Source of the DNA: an uncultured Pantoea sp.
Lineage (GTDB): Bacteria > Pseudomonadota > Gammaproteobacteria > Enterobacterales > Enterobacteriaceae
Length of the DNA: 64,000 nt
Assembly (NCBI GenBank): GCA_913778495.1
Contig: CAJYVD010000022.1
Span: 1-64,000 of the forward strand
Reading direction: 5' to 3'
The first letter of the stretch is position 1. Every line of letters starts with the position of its first letter. The notes below the pieces were generated by a model. It ran no database searches. It was not told where the DNA came from and saw nothing but the letters and a program-made list of their open reading frames with translations. Positions 8,780 to 18,413 of this stretch are shown here, in pieces. The translations under genes and the position numbers were made by a program.

Positions 8780-9913
8780 GTGAACGACGCGATTCCCCGC
8801 CCCCAGAATAAAACTGCAAAGGCGTTAACGCCGCTGCTGGAGATCCGCAACCTGACGAAATCCTTTGACGGTCAGCATGCCGTGGACGATGTCAGTTTAA
8901 CCATTTACAAAGGCGAGATTTTCGCGCTGCTCGGCGCGTCCGGCTGCGGGAAATCCACGCTGTTACGCATGCTGGCTGGCTTTGAAATCCCCAGCAGCGG
9001 CCAAATCGTGCTGGACGGGCAAGATCTGTCGCACGTGCCGCCCTATCAGCGCCCCATCAACATGATGTTTCAATCCTACGCGCTGTTTCCGCATATGACG
9101 GTGGAGCAGAACATCGCGTTTGGCCTGAAACAGGACAAGCTGCCTAAAAATGAGATCGCCAGCCGCGTGGCAGAGATGCTGACGCTGGTGCACATGGAGG
9201 AGTACGCCAAACGTAAGCCGCACCAGCTCTCCGGCGGTCAGCGTCAGCGCGTGGCGCTGGCGCGCAGCCTGGCGAAGCGGCCCAAGCTGCTGCTGCTGGA
9301 CGAGCCCATGGGCGCGCTGGATAAAAAGCTGCGTGACCGCATGCAGCATGAAGTGGTGGACATCCTTGAGCGCGTCGGCGCCACCTGCGTGATGGTGACG
9401 CACGATCAGGAAGAAGCGATGACCATGGCAGGCCGCATTGCCATCATGAATCGCGGTAAGTTTGTGCAAATTGGTGAGCCAGAGGAGATTTACGAGCATC
9501 CCACCAGCCGCTACAGCGCGGAGTTTATCGGCTCCGTGAACGTCTTCGAGGGCTTACTGCGTGAGCGCCGCGAAGAGAGTCTGGTGCTGGAGTCGCCTGG
9601 GTTACAGCATCCGCTGAAAGTGCAAACTGACGTCTCTATCGTCGACAACGTGCCGGTGCACGTGGCGCTGCGCCCGGAAAAAGTGATGCTGTGCGACGAG
9701 GTGCCGGCGGATGGCTGCAACTTTGCCGTGGGTGAAGTGGTGCATATTGCCTATCTCGGCGATCTGTCGATTTATCACGTGCGTCTGCACAGTGGTCAGA
9801 TGATCAGCGCGCAGCTGCAAAATGCCCACCGCTATCGCAAAGGCGCTCCAACCTGGGGTGACGAAGTGCGACTGTGCTGGGATGCGGACAGCTGCGTGGT
9901 CCTGACGGTTTAA
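8780..9913 (+). CDS. potG: Putrescine ABC transporter ATPase PotG
   Basis: This 377-residue cytosolic ATPase energises putrescine uptake through PotHI. Walker A is GASGCGKS at residues 52-59, the ABC signature [16 protein letters not shown] and Walker B LLLLDEP follow, and the C-terminal regulatory TOBE-type domain contains HVALRPEKV. The start is GTG at 8780; an upstream ATG at 8774 runs straight into a stop codon. Length equals E. coli PotG. Confidence 0.96.
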   Translation: MNDAIPRPQNKTAKALTPLLEIRNLTKSFDGQHAVDDVSLTIYKGEIFALLGASGCGKSTLLRMLAGFEIPSSGQIVLDGQDLSHVPPYQRPINMMFQSYALFPHMTVEQNIAFGLKQDKLPKNEIASRVAEMLTLVHMEEYAKRKPHQLSGGQRQRVALARSLAKRPKLLLLDEPMGALDKKLRDRMQHEVVDILERVGATCVMVTHDQEEAMTMAGRIAIMNRGKFVQIGEPEEIYEHPTSRYSAEFIGSVNVFEGLLRERREESLVLESPGLQHPLKVQTDVSIVDNVPVHVALRPEKVMLCDEVPADGCNFAVGEVVHIAYLGDLSIYHVRLHSGQMISAQLQNAHRYRKGAPTWGDEVRLCWDADSCVVLTV

Positions 9914-9922
9914 GGAGGCGAT

Positions 9923-10879
9923 ATGCGCCACATTTCTCAACGCCGCGCGCCAATTGTGGTTGGCACGCCGCTGCAACGCTGGGCGACCCGCCTGAAAATG
10001 CAGCATGGACGCAAGCTGGTGATTGCGCTGCCCTATCTGTGGCTGATCTTGCTGTTTATGCTGCCGTTCCTGATCGTGTTGAAAATCAGTTTTGCCGACA
10101 TTGCTCGTGCTATCCCGCCGTATACCGATCTGGTGACCTGGGCTGACGATCAGCTGAACGTGGTGCTGAATTTGGGCAACTACATCACGCTCACCGACGA
10201 TCCTCTGTACGCTGAAGCCTATCTGACGTCACTCAAGGTCGCAGCGATCTCCACGCTCATCTGCTTGCTGATTGGCTATCCGCTGGCGTGGGCGGTGGCG
10301 CACAGCAAACCGTCGATGCGTACCATTCTGCTGCTGCTGGTGATCCTGCCGTCGTGGACCTCGTTCCTGGTGCGCGTTTACGCCTGGATGGGGCTGCTCA
10401 ACAATAACGGCATCCTGAACCGCTTCCTGATGTGGCTGGGGGTGATCGATCATCCGCTGGTGATTTTGTACACCAACACCGCTGTCTATATCGGCATTGT
10501 TTACTGCTATCTGCCGTTTATGGTGCTGCCGATTTACACCGCGCTGACGCGCATTGACTACTCGCTGGTTGAGGCGTCGCTGGATTTAGGCGCGCGCCCG
10601 CTCAAGACCTTCTTTAGCGTGATTGTCCCGCTGACCAAAGGCGGCATTATCGCCGGCTCTATGCTGGTGTTTATTCCGGCGGTAGGGGAGTACGTTATTC
10701 CTGAACTGCTGGGCGGGCCTGACAGCATTATGATTGGCCGTATCCTGTGGCAGGAGTTCTTTAATAACCGTGATTGGCCGGTGGCGTCTGCGCTGGCGGT
10801 GATCATTCTGTTAATTCTGATCCTGCCTATTATTTGGTTCCACAAGCATCAAAACCGTACAACGGGAGAGAAAGAATGA
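9923..10879 (+). CDS. potH: Putrescine ABC transporter permease PotH
   Basis: This 318-residue inner-membrane permease, with about six helices, forms a heterodimer with PotI. The EAA coupling loop is visible as SLVEASLDLGARPLKTFFSVIVPLTKGG (about residues 214-241), which docks on PotG. It begins 10 nt after potG, after a GGAGG site. Its stop overlaps the potI start (ATGA). Confidence 0.95.
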   Translation: MRHISQRRAPIVVGTPLQRWATRLKMQHGRKLVIALPYLWLILLFMLPFLIVLKISFADIARAIPPYTDLVTWADDQLNVVLNLGNYITLTDDPLYAEAYLTSLKVAAISTLICLLIGYPLAWAVAHSKPSMRTILLLLVILPSWTSFLVRVYAWMGLLNNNGILNRFLMWLGVIDHPLVILYTNTAVYIGIVYCYLPFMVLPIYTALTRIDYSLVEASLDLGARPLKTFFSVIVPLTKGGIIAGSMLVFIPAVGEYVIPELLGGPDSIMIGRILWQEFFNNRDWPVASALAVIILLILILPIIWFHKHQNRTTGEKE

Positions 10880-11721
10880 ATCAGCTACCGACCATTCGCT
10901 CCCCGTGGCGCACGGCGATTCTGGCGTGCTGTTTCCTGTTCCTGTATGCGCCCATGCTGCTGCTGGTGGTCTACTCCTTTAACAGCTCGCAGCTGGTGAC
11001 CGTGTGGGAGAGTTTCTCGTTTCACTGGTACCAAGTCCTGTTCCAGGATCAGGCGATGCTGGATGCGGTGGGACTCAGCCTGACGATTGCGGCGCTGTCG
11101 GCCAGCACGGCCGTGGTGCTGGGCACGATGGCCGCGGTGATTATCGTGCGCTTTGGCCGCTTCCGCGGGCACAGCGGTTTCGCCTTCATGCTGACCGCGC
11201 CGCTGGTCATGCCGGATGTGATCACCGGTTTGTCGCTGCTGCTGCTGTTCGTGGCGATGGGCAACGCGTTTGGCTGGCCGAGCGATCGCGGCATGCTCAC
11301 AATCTGGCTGGCGCACGTGACCTTCTGTACCGCCTACGTGGCGGTGGTGATCAATTCGCGCTTGCGTGAACTGGATCGCTCCATTGAAGAGGCGGCGATG
11401 GATCTTGGCGCTACGCCGCTGAAGGTGTTCTTTGTGATCACCGTGCCGATGATTGCGCCTGCGCTGGTCACCGGCTGGCTGCTGGCGTTTACCCTCTCGC
11501 TGGATGATTTAGTGATTGCCAGCTTTGTTACCGGCCCCGGCGCCACCACGCTACCGATGGCGATTTTTGCCACCGTGCGGCGCGGCGTCAACCCGGAGAT
11601 TAACGCGCTGGCCTCACTGATTCTGTTTATTGTCGGCCTGGTGGGCTTTATTGCCTGGCGCTTTATGGCCCATGAAGAAAAGCAGCGTTTGCGCGATATT
11701 CAGAAAGCCAGACGTGGCTGA
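10876..11721 (+). CDS. potI: Putrescine ABC transporter permease PotI
   Basis: This 281-residue permease is the partner of PotH. The EAA loop is SIEEAAMDLGATPLKVFFVITVPM. Six or so hydrophobic helices are present. The ATG at 10876 overlaps the potH stop by 4 nt (ATGA), indicating translational coupling, and gives the same length as E. coli PotI. Confidence 0.96.
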   Translation: MNQLPTIRSPWRTAILACCFLFLYAPMLLLVVYSFNSSQLVTVWESFSFHWYQVLFQDQAMLDAVGLSLTIAALSASTAVVLGTMAAVIIVRFGRFRGHSGFAFMLTAPLVMPDVITGLSLLLLFVAMGNAFGWPSDRGMLTIWLAHVTFCTAYVAVVINSRLRELDRSIEEAAMDLGATPLKVFFVITVPMIAPALVTGWLLAFTLSLDDLVIASFVTGPGATTLPMAIFATVRRGVNPEINALASLILFIVGLVGFIAWRFMAHEEKQRLRDIQKARRG

Positions 11722-11746
11722 AAGCCGTAACTTTTGCCACTATAAG

Positions 11747-11796
11747 AACGGACTGATTTCGCCTGACGCACCGCGCGGGAAAATCGGTCCGTTTTT
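11747..11796 (+). terminator. Terminator of potFGHI
   Basis: A 13-bp stem with one G-U pair (11747-11759 with 11781-11793) encloses a GC-rich loop and ends in a T run. It lies 25 nt after the potI stop. Confidence 0.7.
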
Positions 11797-11817
11797 CGTT
11801 GGTTATGGAGTTCACCC

Positions 11818-12285
11818 ATGTCGGAAATCCTGAAAAACAGCGCGCTGATGACGCTGACGCCCGTGCCGGTCACCGTGGCGGGTATCGCCATTGTGGCGAC
11901 GCGCTGCATTAGCGTGCTGATGCTGGCTAATGAGCTGGGGTATGAGGAGCTGGCTAACTTTGTGCACCGCAGCGCACAGGCGTGGGACTCCACCCTTATC
12001 TTTATTGCCAGCCAGCTGATCTTTCTGTTTGAGCTGCGCTGTGCGTTCACGCTGATGCGCGGCAGCAATCGCGGCCGCTGGGGATATGCGCTGGCGCAGG
12101 CTGTGGTACTTTTTTACATGCTGCTGGCCTCAACCGGCTGGATCTATCCCGAAATTTTCAGTATTTCCGGCGAAACCAACGCGCAAATTATCCATCACAC
12201 TCTATTGCAAAAGGTGCCCGATGCGCTGGTGATACTGCTGCTGTTTGTTCCGGCCAGCAGCCGCGCTTTTTTCCGTGCTCGGTGA
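11818..12285 (+). CDS. ybjO: Inner-membrane protein YbjO (DUF2593)
   Basis: This 155-residue protein has about four hydrophobic segments, and its length and position between potI and rlmC match E. coli YbjO (162 residues). No enzymatic motif is visible and the function is unknown. In E. coli it is often called a putative membrane component of the pot locus, but the terminator ahead of it suggests separate transcription. Confidence 0.8.
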   Translation: MSEILKNSALMTLTPVPVTVAGIAIVATRCISVLMLANELGYEELANFVHRSAQAWDSTLIFIASQLIFLFELRCAFTLMRGSNRGRWGYALAQAVVLFYMLLASTGWIYPEIFSISGETNAQIIHHTLLQKVPDALVILLLFVPASSRAFFRAR

Positions 12286-12331
12286 TACAATCTGCCCCCG
12301 TTTTTTCCCGGATTAACCAACAGGCCCCTTC

Positions 12332-13465
12332 ATGCATTGTGCGCTTTACGACGCAGGCCGCTGCCGTTCCTGTCAGTGGCTGGACAAACCCTACTCGCAA
12401 CAGCTGGGCGATAAGCAGTCGCTGCTGGCGCAGCTGCTGGCCGCGCACGCCGTCGCTGAGTGGCGGCCACCGGTCGGCTCGGCGCAGCAAGGGTTCCGTA
12501 ATAAAGCCAAAATGGTGGTCAGCGGCAGCGTAGAGCGCCCGATATTGGGCATTGTGAACCGCGATGGCGAGGCGGTGGATCTCTGCGCGTGTCCACTCTA
12601 TCCCGACGCGTTCGCCCCGGTGTTTGATCGGCTGAAGCCGTTTATTGCCCGCGCCGGACTGACGCCCTACGACGTCGGCCGTCAGCGCGGCGAGCTTAAG
12701 TTTATCCTGCTCACCGAAAGCACCTCGGGAGAGATGATGCTGCGCTTTGTGCTGCGCTCGCCGCGCAAGCTGGCGCAGCTGCGCGCGGCGCTGCCTGAAC
12801 TGCAGCAGCAGCTCCCGCAGCTCAGGGTGATCTCTGCCAATATCCAGCCGGTGCACATGGCGATCCTGGAAGGGGACGAGGAGATTGCCCTGACCGACGA
12901 TCAGGTGCTGAAAGAGCAATTTAATCAGGTGCCGCTCTACATTCGGCCGCAAAGTTTTTTCCAAACCAACCCGACGGTGGCCGCGTCGCTGTACGCGACG
13001 GCGCGCGCGTGGGTGGCTGAGCTGCCGGTCAGCAGCATGTGGGATCTGTTCTGTGGCGTCGGCGGTTTCGGCTTGCACTGCGCCACGCCGGACATGCAGC
13101 TCACGGGGATTGAGATCAATGCCGAAGCCATCGCCTGCGCGCAACAGTCGGCGCAGCAGTTAGGATTGAACAACGTGCACTTTGCCGCGTTAGATTCCAC
13201 GGCGTTTGCCACCTCACGCGACCAGGTACCGCAGCTGGTGCTGGTCAATCCACCGCGGCGGGGCATCGGGTCTGCGCTGTGCGCTTATCTGAGCCACATG
13301 GCACCGGACTACCTGCTGTATTCCAGCTGTAATCCGGTAACGATGGCGCAGGACATCGATCGACTTTCTGATTATGCGGTCACGCGCGTTCAGCTGTTTG
13401 ATATGTTCCCGCACACGGCGCATTTTGAGGTGTTGACGCTGCTAACGCGCATCCATACGGCCTAA
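12332..13465 (+). CDS. rlmC: 23S rRNA (uracil-747-C5)-methyltransferase RlmC
   Basis: This 377-residue enzyme (formerly RumB) methylates U747 of 23S rRNA using SAM. Iron-sulfur ligands are Cys3, Cys11, Cys14 and Cys87. The SAM-binding motif [14 protein letters not shown] lies near residue 235, the NPPRRG motif near 306, and the nucleophilic cysteine is in SSCNP near 331-335. There is no TRAM domain, as in other RlmC proteins. It lies convergent with artJ, 23 nt apart. Confidence 0.95.
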   Translation: MHCALYDAGRCRSCQWLDKPYSQQLGDKQSLLAQLLAAHAVAEWRPPVGSAQQGFRNKAKMVVSGSVERPILGIVNRDGEAVDLCACPLYPDAFAPVFDRLKPFIARAGLTPYDVGRQRGELKFILLTESTSGEMMLRFVLRSPRKLAQLRAALPELQQQLPQLRVISANIQPVHMAILEGDEEIALTDDQVLKEQFNQVPLYIRPQSFFQTNPTVAASLYATARAWVAELPVSSMWDLFCGVGGFGLHCATPDMQLTGIEINAEAIACAQQSAQQLGLNNVHFAALDSTAFATSRDQVPQLVLVNPPRRGIGSALCAYLSHMAPDYLLYSSCNPVTMAQDIDRLSDYAVTRVQLFDMFPHTAHFEVLTLLTRIHTA

Positions 13466-13488
13466 CCGCTGGCTGCGCGCTGGCGCCG

Positions 13489-14220
13489 TTATTCCGGGAA
13501 CCACTTCTGATTGATCTGCTGCCAGCTACCGTTACTTTTTAATGTGCTGAGCGCACGGTTAAATGCGGCCAGCAGGGGCGCGTTGCCCTGACGCACGGCG
13601 ATACCAAGACCGGTGCCAAAATAGTCCGGGTCAGTGATGTGTTCGCCCACGCTGCTGAGATCGCTATTCGCCTTAAGCCACTGGCTCACCACCGCGCTGT
13701 CGCCAAAGACGCCGTTCAGGCGGCCATTTTTTAAATCGAGAATGGCGTTCTGGTAGCTGTCGTAAGCCACGACAATCACCTCGGGATGTTTTTCCATCAG
13801 GTACTTCTGGTGCGTGGTGCCGTTCTCAACCCCCACGCGCTTGCCCTTTAGCTGGCTGAAATCGCTGAACTGTCCTTTCTGCGCAATGACAATGGCGGAA
13901 TTGGCGTAGTAAGGCTGGGTAAAATCGACCTGCTTGCTGCGCTCTGCCGTGATATCCATACCGGAAATCACCGCGTCGTAGCGGCGGAATTTCAGCGACG
14001 GAATCAAACTGTCAAAGGCATTATTGGTGAACGTGCACTCCGCTTTGATCTCCGCACAGAGGGCTTTTGCAAGGTCAATATCGAAGCCCACAATTTGGTT
14101 GTTGTAGTCGAGGGATTCAAACGGCGGGTACGTGGCCGAGACGGCGAAGCGAATTTTATCTACTGCATAAGCATTCATTGCTAACGAGGCCAGTGCAGCA
14201 GCGGCTATCCATTTTTTCAT
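13489..14220 (-). CDS. artJ: Arginine-binding periplasmic protein ArtJ
   Basis: This 243-residue periplasmic binding protein supplies L-arginine to the ArtQM-ArtP transporter. The signal peptide is residues 1-19 (AYA cleavage). The SBP_bac_3 signature GFDIDLAKALC lies near residue 48, and ligand-binding segments FDSLIPSLKFRRYDAVISGMDIT and YFGTGLGIAVRQGN are conserved. It has the same domain layout as ArtI (15729-16460) and is a paralogue of it. The start at 14220 fits the signal peptide; an in-frame upstream ATG at 14244 would hide it. An ARG box lies upstream. Confidence 0.95.
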   Translation of the reverse strand: MKKWIAAAALASLAMNAYAVDKIRFAVSATYPPFESLDYNNQIVGFDIDLAKALCAEIKAECTFTNNAFDSLIPSLKFRRYDAVISGMDITAERSKQVDFTQPYYANSAIVIAQKGQFSDFSQLKGKRVGVENGTTHQKYLMEKHPEVIVVAYDSYQNAILDLKNGRLNGVFGDSAVVSQWLKANSDLSSVGEHITDPDYFGTGLGIAVRQGNAPLLAAFNRALSTLKSNGSWQQINQKWFPE

Positions 14221-14273
14221 TGTGCATTCCCAGTAAACAGACAAAAAAAGGTGGCGTACACCATGACATCTAA

Positions 14274-14308
14274 TGAATGGATATGCAATATTTTTGCTTT
14301 TAAAATCG
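14274..14308 (-). promoter_or_regulatory. ArgR operator of artJ
   Basis: TGAAT-GGAT-ATGCA (14274-14287) matches nine of ten conserved ARG box core positions. A second, weaker box (six of ten) follows exactly 21 bp on at 14295-14308. It sits 54 bp upstream of the artJ start. artJ is an ArgR target in E. coli. Confidence 0.6.
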
Positions 14309-14317
14309 ATTTACTGG

Positions 14318-14336
14318 CGTCGGCCAATGGCCGACG
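14318..14336 (-). terminator. Palindrome after artM, possible terminator
   Basis: A 19-bp near-perfect palindrome (CGTCGGCC/GGCCGACG arms) begins 2 nt past the artM stop. The T tract after it is weak, so termination may be partial; it also lies beside the artJ operator. Confidence 0.5.
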
Positions 14337-14338
14337 AC

Positions 14339-15007
14339 TCAGTTGCGACGTTCGAAGGCCAGCGCGCGCTTTTCAACCAGGCGCATCATCAGCGTCAGTA
14401 AACCGTTGACGACCAGATAGATCAGACCCGCCGCCGCATAAACGGTGACGTCATAGGTCCGTCCGTAGAGCAGCTGACCGTGTCCCATCACTTCCATCAG
14501 CGTGATGGTGTAGGCCAGCGACGTGCTTTTGAATACCAACACCACCTCATTGGAATACGATGACAGGGCACGTTTAAACGCATAGGGCAGTAAAATGCGC
14601 AGCGTTGCGGCACGATCCATGCCCAATGCGGCGCAGGATTGCCACTGTCCGGCAGGGATAGCGCGCACCGCACCGTAAAACAGCTGGGTCGTGTAAGCGG
14701 CACTGTTCAGCGACAGGGCGATCAGCGCGCACAGCCATGGCTGAGACAGCAGGTGCCACAGCCACGGCACGCTCTGAATGGCCGGAAACTGCCCGGGACC
14801 GTAATAGATCAGGAAGATCTGTACCAGCAGCGGCGTGCCGGTGAACACCGTCATGTAGCCTTTGACCAGCCAATGCAGCGCGGGCACTTTCAGCGCCAGA
14901 ATCACCGTGCACAGCAGGGACAGCAGCAGCGCGGCCGCCAGTGAGGCGACGGTCAGCGTCAGGCTGGTGTGTAAGCCTTTTAGCAGTTCAGGTAAGTAGT
15001 CAAGCAT
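14339..15007 (-). CDS. artM: Arginine ABC transporter permease ArtM
   Basis: This 222-residue inner-membrane permease of the His/Glu/Arg family pairs with ArtQ. Hydrophobic helices, the FTGTPLLVQIFLIYYGPGQ segment and the EAA-like coupling region AIPAGQWQSCAALGMDRAATLRILLPYAFKRAL are present. The start at 15007 gives the E. coli length and lies 1 nt after the artQ stop, so translation is coupled. Confidence 0.96.
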   Translation of the reverse strand: MLDYLPELLKGLHTSLTLTVASLAAALLLSLLCTVILALKVPALHWLVKGYMTVFTGTPLLVQIFLIYYGPGQFPAIQSVPWLWHLLSQPWLCALIALSLNSAAYTTQLFYGAVRAIPAGQWQSCAALGMDRAATLRILLPYAFKRALSSYSNEVVLVFKSTSLAYTITLMEVMGHGQLLYGRTYDVTVYAAAGLIYLVVNGLLTLMMRLVEKRALAFERRN

Positions 15008-15008
15008 A

Positions 15009-15722
15009 TCAGGCTCCCCGCTCAAAACGGGTGGTACGCAATTCGATACGGCGCAGCACCGCCTGGCTCAATAAAGTGATAATCAAATAGATAGCCGCGG
15101 CGACCAGATACCAGGTAAACGGCTCCTGGGTGCGCGTCGCGATGCTTTTGGTTTGCAGCATGAGATCGTTGACGCTGATCAGTGACACCAGTGCGGTGTC
15201 TTTCAGCAGCACCAGCCACTGGTTGCCGAGGCCGGGCAGTGCGTGACGCCACATTTGCGGCAAGATCAGGCGGAAGAAAATCGCGGATTTTTTCATGCCG
15301 AGCGCCTGGCCGGACTCCCATTGCCCAACCGGCACCGCTTTCAGCGCGCCACGCAACGTCTGCGAGGCGTAAGCGGAGTAGAGCATGGCCAGCGCGATCA
15401 CGCCGCACAGAAAGGGGCTCACGTCAAAGTTCTCAATCTGCACCTGGACAGGGATGTTGACCAGTCCGAGATTGATGTGGAATCCGTCTGATAGCGTCAG
15501 CAGCAGCTGCGAGGCGCCGAAATAAATAAAGAGCACCACCAGAATTTCCGGCAGGCCGCGAATCAGCGTCACTAGCGCGGTGCCGATCCAGGCGACCGGA
15601 CGCAGGCGCGCCGACTCCCAGCCAGCAAAGATCATCGCCAGCGCAAGGCCGGCGATCAGGGCACAAACGGCAAGGCCGACGGTGATCCCGGCGGCGCTTG
15701 CGAGTGGTATCAGTTCATTCAT
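15009..15722 (-). CDS. artQ: Arginine ABC transporter permease ArtQ
   Basis: This 237-residue permease is the heterodimer partner of ArtM. Typical segments are [22 protein letters not shown] and the coupling loop [36 protein letters not shown]. It begins 6 nt after artI and ends 1 nt before artM, inside the artPIQM operon. Confidence 0.96.
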   Translation of the reverse strand: MNELIPLASAAGITVGLAVCALIAGLALAMIFAGWESARLRPVAWIGTALVTLIRGLPEILVVLFIYFGASQLLLTLSDGFHINLGLVNIPVQVQIENFDVSPFLCGVIALAMLYSAYASQTLRGALKAVPVGQWESGQALGMKKSAIFFRLILPQMWRHALPGLGNQWLVLLKDTALVSLISVNDLMLQTKSIATRTQEPFTWYLVAAAIYLIITLLSQAVLRRIELRTTRFERGA

Positions 15723-15728
15723 CGCTAA

Positions 15729-16460
15729 TTATTGCTGAAACCATTTGTTGTAGATGGTTTTGTAAGTGCCGTTGGCTTTGATTTTATCCAGGGCGGCATT
15801 GAATTCGCTTTGCAGCTCGGTATTGCCCTGACGAACTGCAATGCCGAGGCCGGTGCCAAAGTAATCTTTGTCGGTGACTTTCTCACCCAGCGGGGCCAGG
15901 TTGGTGTTTTGCTTCAGCCACTCGTTGACGACCGCCGTGTCGCCAAATACCGCATCGATGCGGCCATTTTTCAGATCCAGCACCGCATTTTGATAGCTGT
16001 CGTAAGGCACGATAGTGATGTCGCTGTGCTTGTCAGAAAGGTATTTCTGATGAGTGGTACCGTTCTGCACGCCGACGCGTTTGCCCTTCAGCGCGCTGAC
16101 GTCGGCCAGCTTGCCTTTTTGCGCAATAAAAAGCGCGGAGTTGTCGTAATAAGGCTTAGAGAACAGCACCTGTTTTTCACGCTCAGGCGTAATGTCCATA
16201 CCGGCCATCACCGCGTCGAAACGACGAAATTTCAGGCTAGGGATCAGGCTGTCAAAAGCCTGGTTGGTAAAGGTGCAAGTGGCGTCGATCTCTTTGCACA
16301 GCGCGTTGGCGAGATCAACGTCAAAACCCTGAATTTTGTTACTGGAATCAACGAACTCAAACGGCGGATAAGACGCTTCTGTAGCAAAACGCAGCGTCTG
16401 GGCGGCAGACGCGCTCAGGCTAAGGCTGGCAAGCAGTGCAGCAAGTACAACTTTTTTCAT
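15729..16460 (-). CDS. artI: Arginine-binding periplasmic protein ArtI
   Basis: This 243-residue SBP_bac_3 protein has a signal peptide (MKKVVLAALLASLSLSASA, cleavage before AQT). GFDVDLANALC and DSLIPSLKFRRFDAVMAGMDIT are the ligand-pocket segments shared with ArtJ. ATG at 16460 is preferred to 16469 because it fits the signal peptide and has an upstream AGGA. It is encoded between artP and artQ. Confidence 0.95.
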   Translation of the reverse strand: MKKVVLAALLASLSLSASAAQTLRFATEASYPPFEFVDSSNKIQGFDVDLANALCKEIDATCTFTNQAFDSLIPSLKFRRFDAVMAGMDITPEREKQVLFSKPYYDNSALFIAQKGKLADVSALKGKRVGVQNGTTHQKYLSDKHSDITIVPYDSYQNAVLDLKNGRIDAVFGDTAVVNEWLKQNTNLAPLGEKVTDKDYFGTGLGIAVRQGNTELQSEFNAALDKIKANGTYKTIYNKWFQQ

Positions 16461-16475
16461 TGAGAGCATCCTGAT

Positions 16476-17204
16476 TCAGTGCGAAAGATAGTGCGCAAAC
16501 GCCTCGGTTTGCGGCTGGCTAAAGTGGCTGGCATCGCCCTGTTCGACGATGCGGCCGTTTTCCATATACACCACGCGGCTGGCGGTTTTACGCGCCACTT
16601 CAACTTCGTGCGTCACAATGACTTGCGTGATGTGCGTCTGCGCGAGTTCGCGAATAATACTGACGATCTGGGCAGTAATTTCCGGATCGAGCGCGGCGGT
16701 GGGTTCATCGAACAGCAGCACTTGCGGCTCCATCATCAGCGCCCGCGCGATGGCGACGCGCTGCTGCTGACCACCCGACAAATGCAGCGGAAAGCGATCG
16801 GCAAAGGGCGTCAGGCGCAGGCGCTCCAGCAGGGCATCGGCGCGCGCCCGCGCGGCGGCCTTGCTCAGGCCCAGCACGCGGCACGGCGCTTCCATCAGGT
16901 TTTGTACCACGGTCAGGTGCGGCCACAGGTGATACTGCTGAAACACCATCCCCACGTTCTGACGCAGCTCGCGGATGGCGCTTTCAGACGGTGCCTGAGC
17001 AAAGTCAAAGTGATTACCGGCAATCTGCAGCGTGCCGGAACGCGGCATCTCCAGCAGATTCAGCACGCGCAGGAGTGAGCTTTTGCCGGCGCCGCTGGGG
17101 CCAAGCAGCACCAGCGTTTCACCTTGCGGGCAAGCAAGATTGATATCAAACAGCGCCTGATGGGCGCCGTAAAAGCAGTTAATGGCGTTTAGTTGAATAC
17201 TCAT
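16476..17204 (-). CDS. artP: Arginine ABC transporter ATPase ArtP
   Basis: This 242-residue ATPase drives arginine uptake. Walker A is GPSGAGKS at residues 35-42, the signature [16 protein letters not shown] and Walker [15 protein letters not shown] follow. The start at 17204 gives the E. coli length; the longer frame (to 17249) would cover the operator. First gene of artPIQM. Confidence 0.96.
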   Translation of the reverse strand: MSIQLNAINCFYGAHQALFDINLACPQGETLVLLGPSGAGKSSLLRVLNLLEMPRSGTLQIAGNHFDFAQAPSESAIRELRQNVGMVFQQYHLWPHLTVVQNLMEAPCRVLGLSKAAARARADALLERLRLTPFADRFPLHLSGGQQQRVAIARALMMEPQVLLFDEPTAALDPEITAQIVSIIRELAQTHITQVIVTHEVEVARKTASRVVYMENGRIVEQGDASHFSQPQTEAFAHYLSH

Positions 17205-17214
17205 GCGCAAAAAA

Positions 17215-17269
17215 TGAATAGCAATTAGTGCCGCAAATCTTAACGTCACCAGAATAGTTATGCAATTGA
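17215..17269 (-). promoter_or_regulatory. Candidate ArgR operator of artPIQM
   Basis: TGAAT-AGCA-ATTAG at 17215-17228 matches eight of ten ARG box core positions. Two weaker half-matches follow at about 21-bp steps (near 17235 and 17256). Position directly ahead of artP suggests arginine-dependent repression. Confidence 0.45.
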
Positions 17270-17350
17270 AGTGGGTTAAAATTTATTTAAGGGCAGTTAA
17301 ACCGCAAAAGCGCAGCACAAAATCGCGTGCTTCAGCGCTAACAAGGGATA

Positions 17351-17370
17351 AGGGCGTTCTTGAACGCCCT
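17351..17370 (-). terminator. Hairpin after ybjP
   Basis: A 20-bp palindrome with 9-bp arms (AGGGCGTTC/GAACGCCCT) lies 75 nt beyond the ybjP stop. The T run on the minus strand is imperfect. It probably separates ybjP from artP. Confidence 0.55.
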
Positions 17371-17444
17371 GAAAACATCGCGCGCCGGCACCGTAAACAT
17401 GCGGCGCGCTAATACGAGAAAACAGCGGGCGATAAATACAGCGA

Positions 17445-17984
17445 TTACTGTTTGGTTTCCAGCAGCTGGCTAAGCGAGCCACCGCCGGCGTGCGGCCAGC
17501 TTCCCATGTAACGCACATCGTCCACAGCCCAGCAGGTGCCTTCCTGAATCATCAACACTTCGTCCTGCCAGCGTGTCTCTCCACGACTCAGCGTCACGCG
17601 CAGCGGGATGTTGCGCGCATCGCGGTTCGGAATGCGCGACGCGCTGCTGACATCGGCGGCATCCGGGCCCTGCGCCAGGCTGGAAAAGAGATCGCCCTGC
17701 TGCCAATCGGCGGGTTTATTGCGCTCGCTGCTGGCGCGCAGCAGGGTTTGATACAGATGATCGCTGAGATAAGGACGGTATTTGGCTAACGTGGTGCTAT
17801 CCGGCAGGCCACGCGTAGGCTGCTGAATGCGCAGGTCGTAAAATTGCTGCGCGACGCTATCGGGGCCGCCCTCAACACAGGATGCGCTGCGCGGGCCGTT
17901 ATCTTTGAACACCGGCTCGACGGTGGTACAGGCGCTGAGCAGTAATGCAGCGGGAACAAGCAGCGCAAAGGCGTTGTTTTTCAT
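17445..17984 (-). CDS. ybjP: Lipoprotein YbjP
   Basis: This 179-residue lipoprotein has a lipobox LLSAC with the lipidated cysteine at residue 19. The +2 residue is Thr, which predicts outer-membrane sorting by Lol. The start at 17984 has an AAGGAAAT site; an upstream in-frame start at 18011 would place the lipobox too far in. The rest is a soluble domain of the DUF3828 type. Function unknown. It is divergent from ybjQ. Confidence 0.85.
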   Translation of the reverse strand: MKNNAFALLVPAALLLSACTTVEPVFKDNGPRSASCVEGGPDSVAQQFYDLRIQQPTRGLPDSTTLAKYRPYLSDHLYQTLLRASSERNKPADWQQGDLFSSLAQGPDAADVSSASRIPNRDARNIPLRVTLSRGETRWQDEVLMIQEGTCWAVDDVRYMGSWPHAGGGSLSQLLETKQ

Positions 17985-18092
17985 CTCGATTTCCTTATTG
18001 TTCACTGGCAAAACGCCATTTTTAGCATAGAGTATAGTCGCGCTTTTTGGCGGTAAGCGCTGTCGTTAACGCATTCAGAACAGGAGAAGATG

Positions 18093-18413
18093 ATGAAATT
18101 TTCCACTACCCCGACGCTGGAAGGCCATCCTATCGAAGCCTATTGCGGTGTGGTCACCGGCGAAGCCATCCTTGGCGCCAATATTTTCCGCGATTTTTTT
18201 GCCGGGATTCGCGATATCGTTGGCGGCCGTTCAGGTGCCTATGAAAAAGAATTGCGAAAGGCACGCCAAATCGCGTTTGAAGAGTTAGAAGCGCAGGCAA
18301 AGGCGCTGGGCGCCAACGCGGTGGTGGGCATCGACATTGACTACGAAACCGTGGGCAAAGACAGCAGCATGCTGATGGTGAGCGTGACCGGAACCGCAGT
18401 GATTGTGCGCTGA
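18093..18413 (+). CDS. ybjQ: UPF0145 (DUF74) protein YbjQ
   Basis: This 106-residue protein is strongly conserved, with the core [32 protein letters not shown] and [13 protein letters not shown]. It belongs to the YbjQ/UPF0145 family of small pentameric proteins, thought to bind metal or small ligands; the role is unproven. I chose ATG 18093 over 18090 because of spacing from AGGAG. Its TGA overlaps the amiD ATG. Confidence 0.93.
   Translation: MKFSTTPTLEGHPIEAYCGVVTGEAILGANIFRDFFAGIRDIVGGRSGAYEKELRKARQIAFEELEAQAKALGANAVVGIDIDYETVGKDSSMLMVSVTGTAVIVR

Noticed and set aside
15732-16463. 243-residue ORF antisense to artI
   Set aside because: It covers the artI gene exactly on the opposite strand. 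artI has a signal peptide, family motifs and an operon context.
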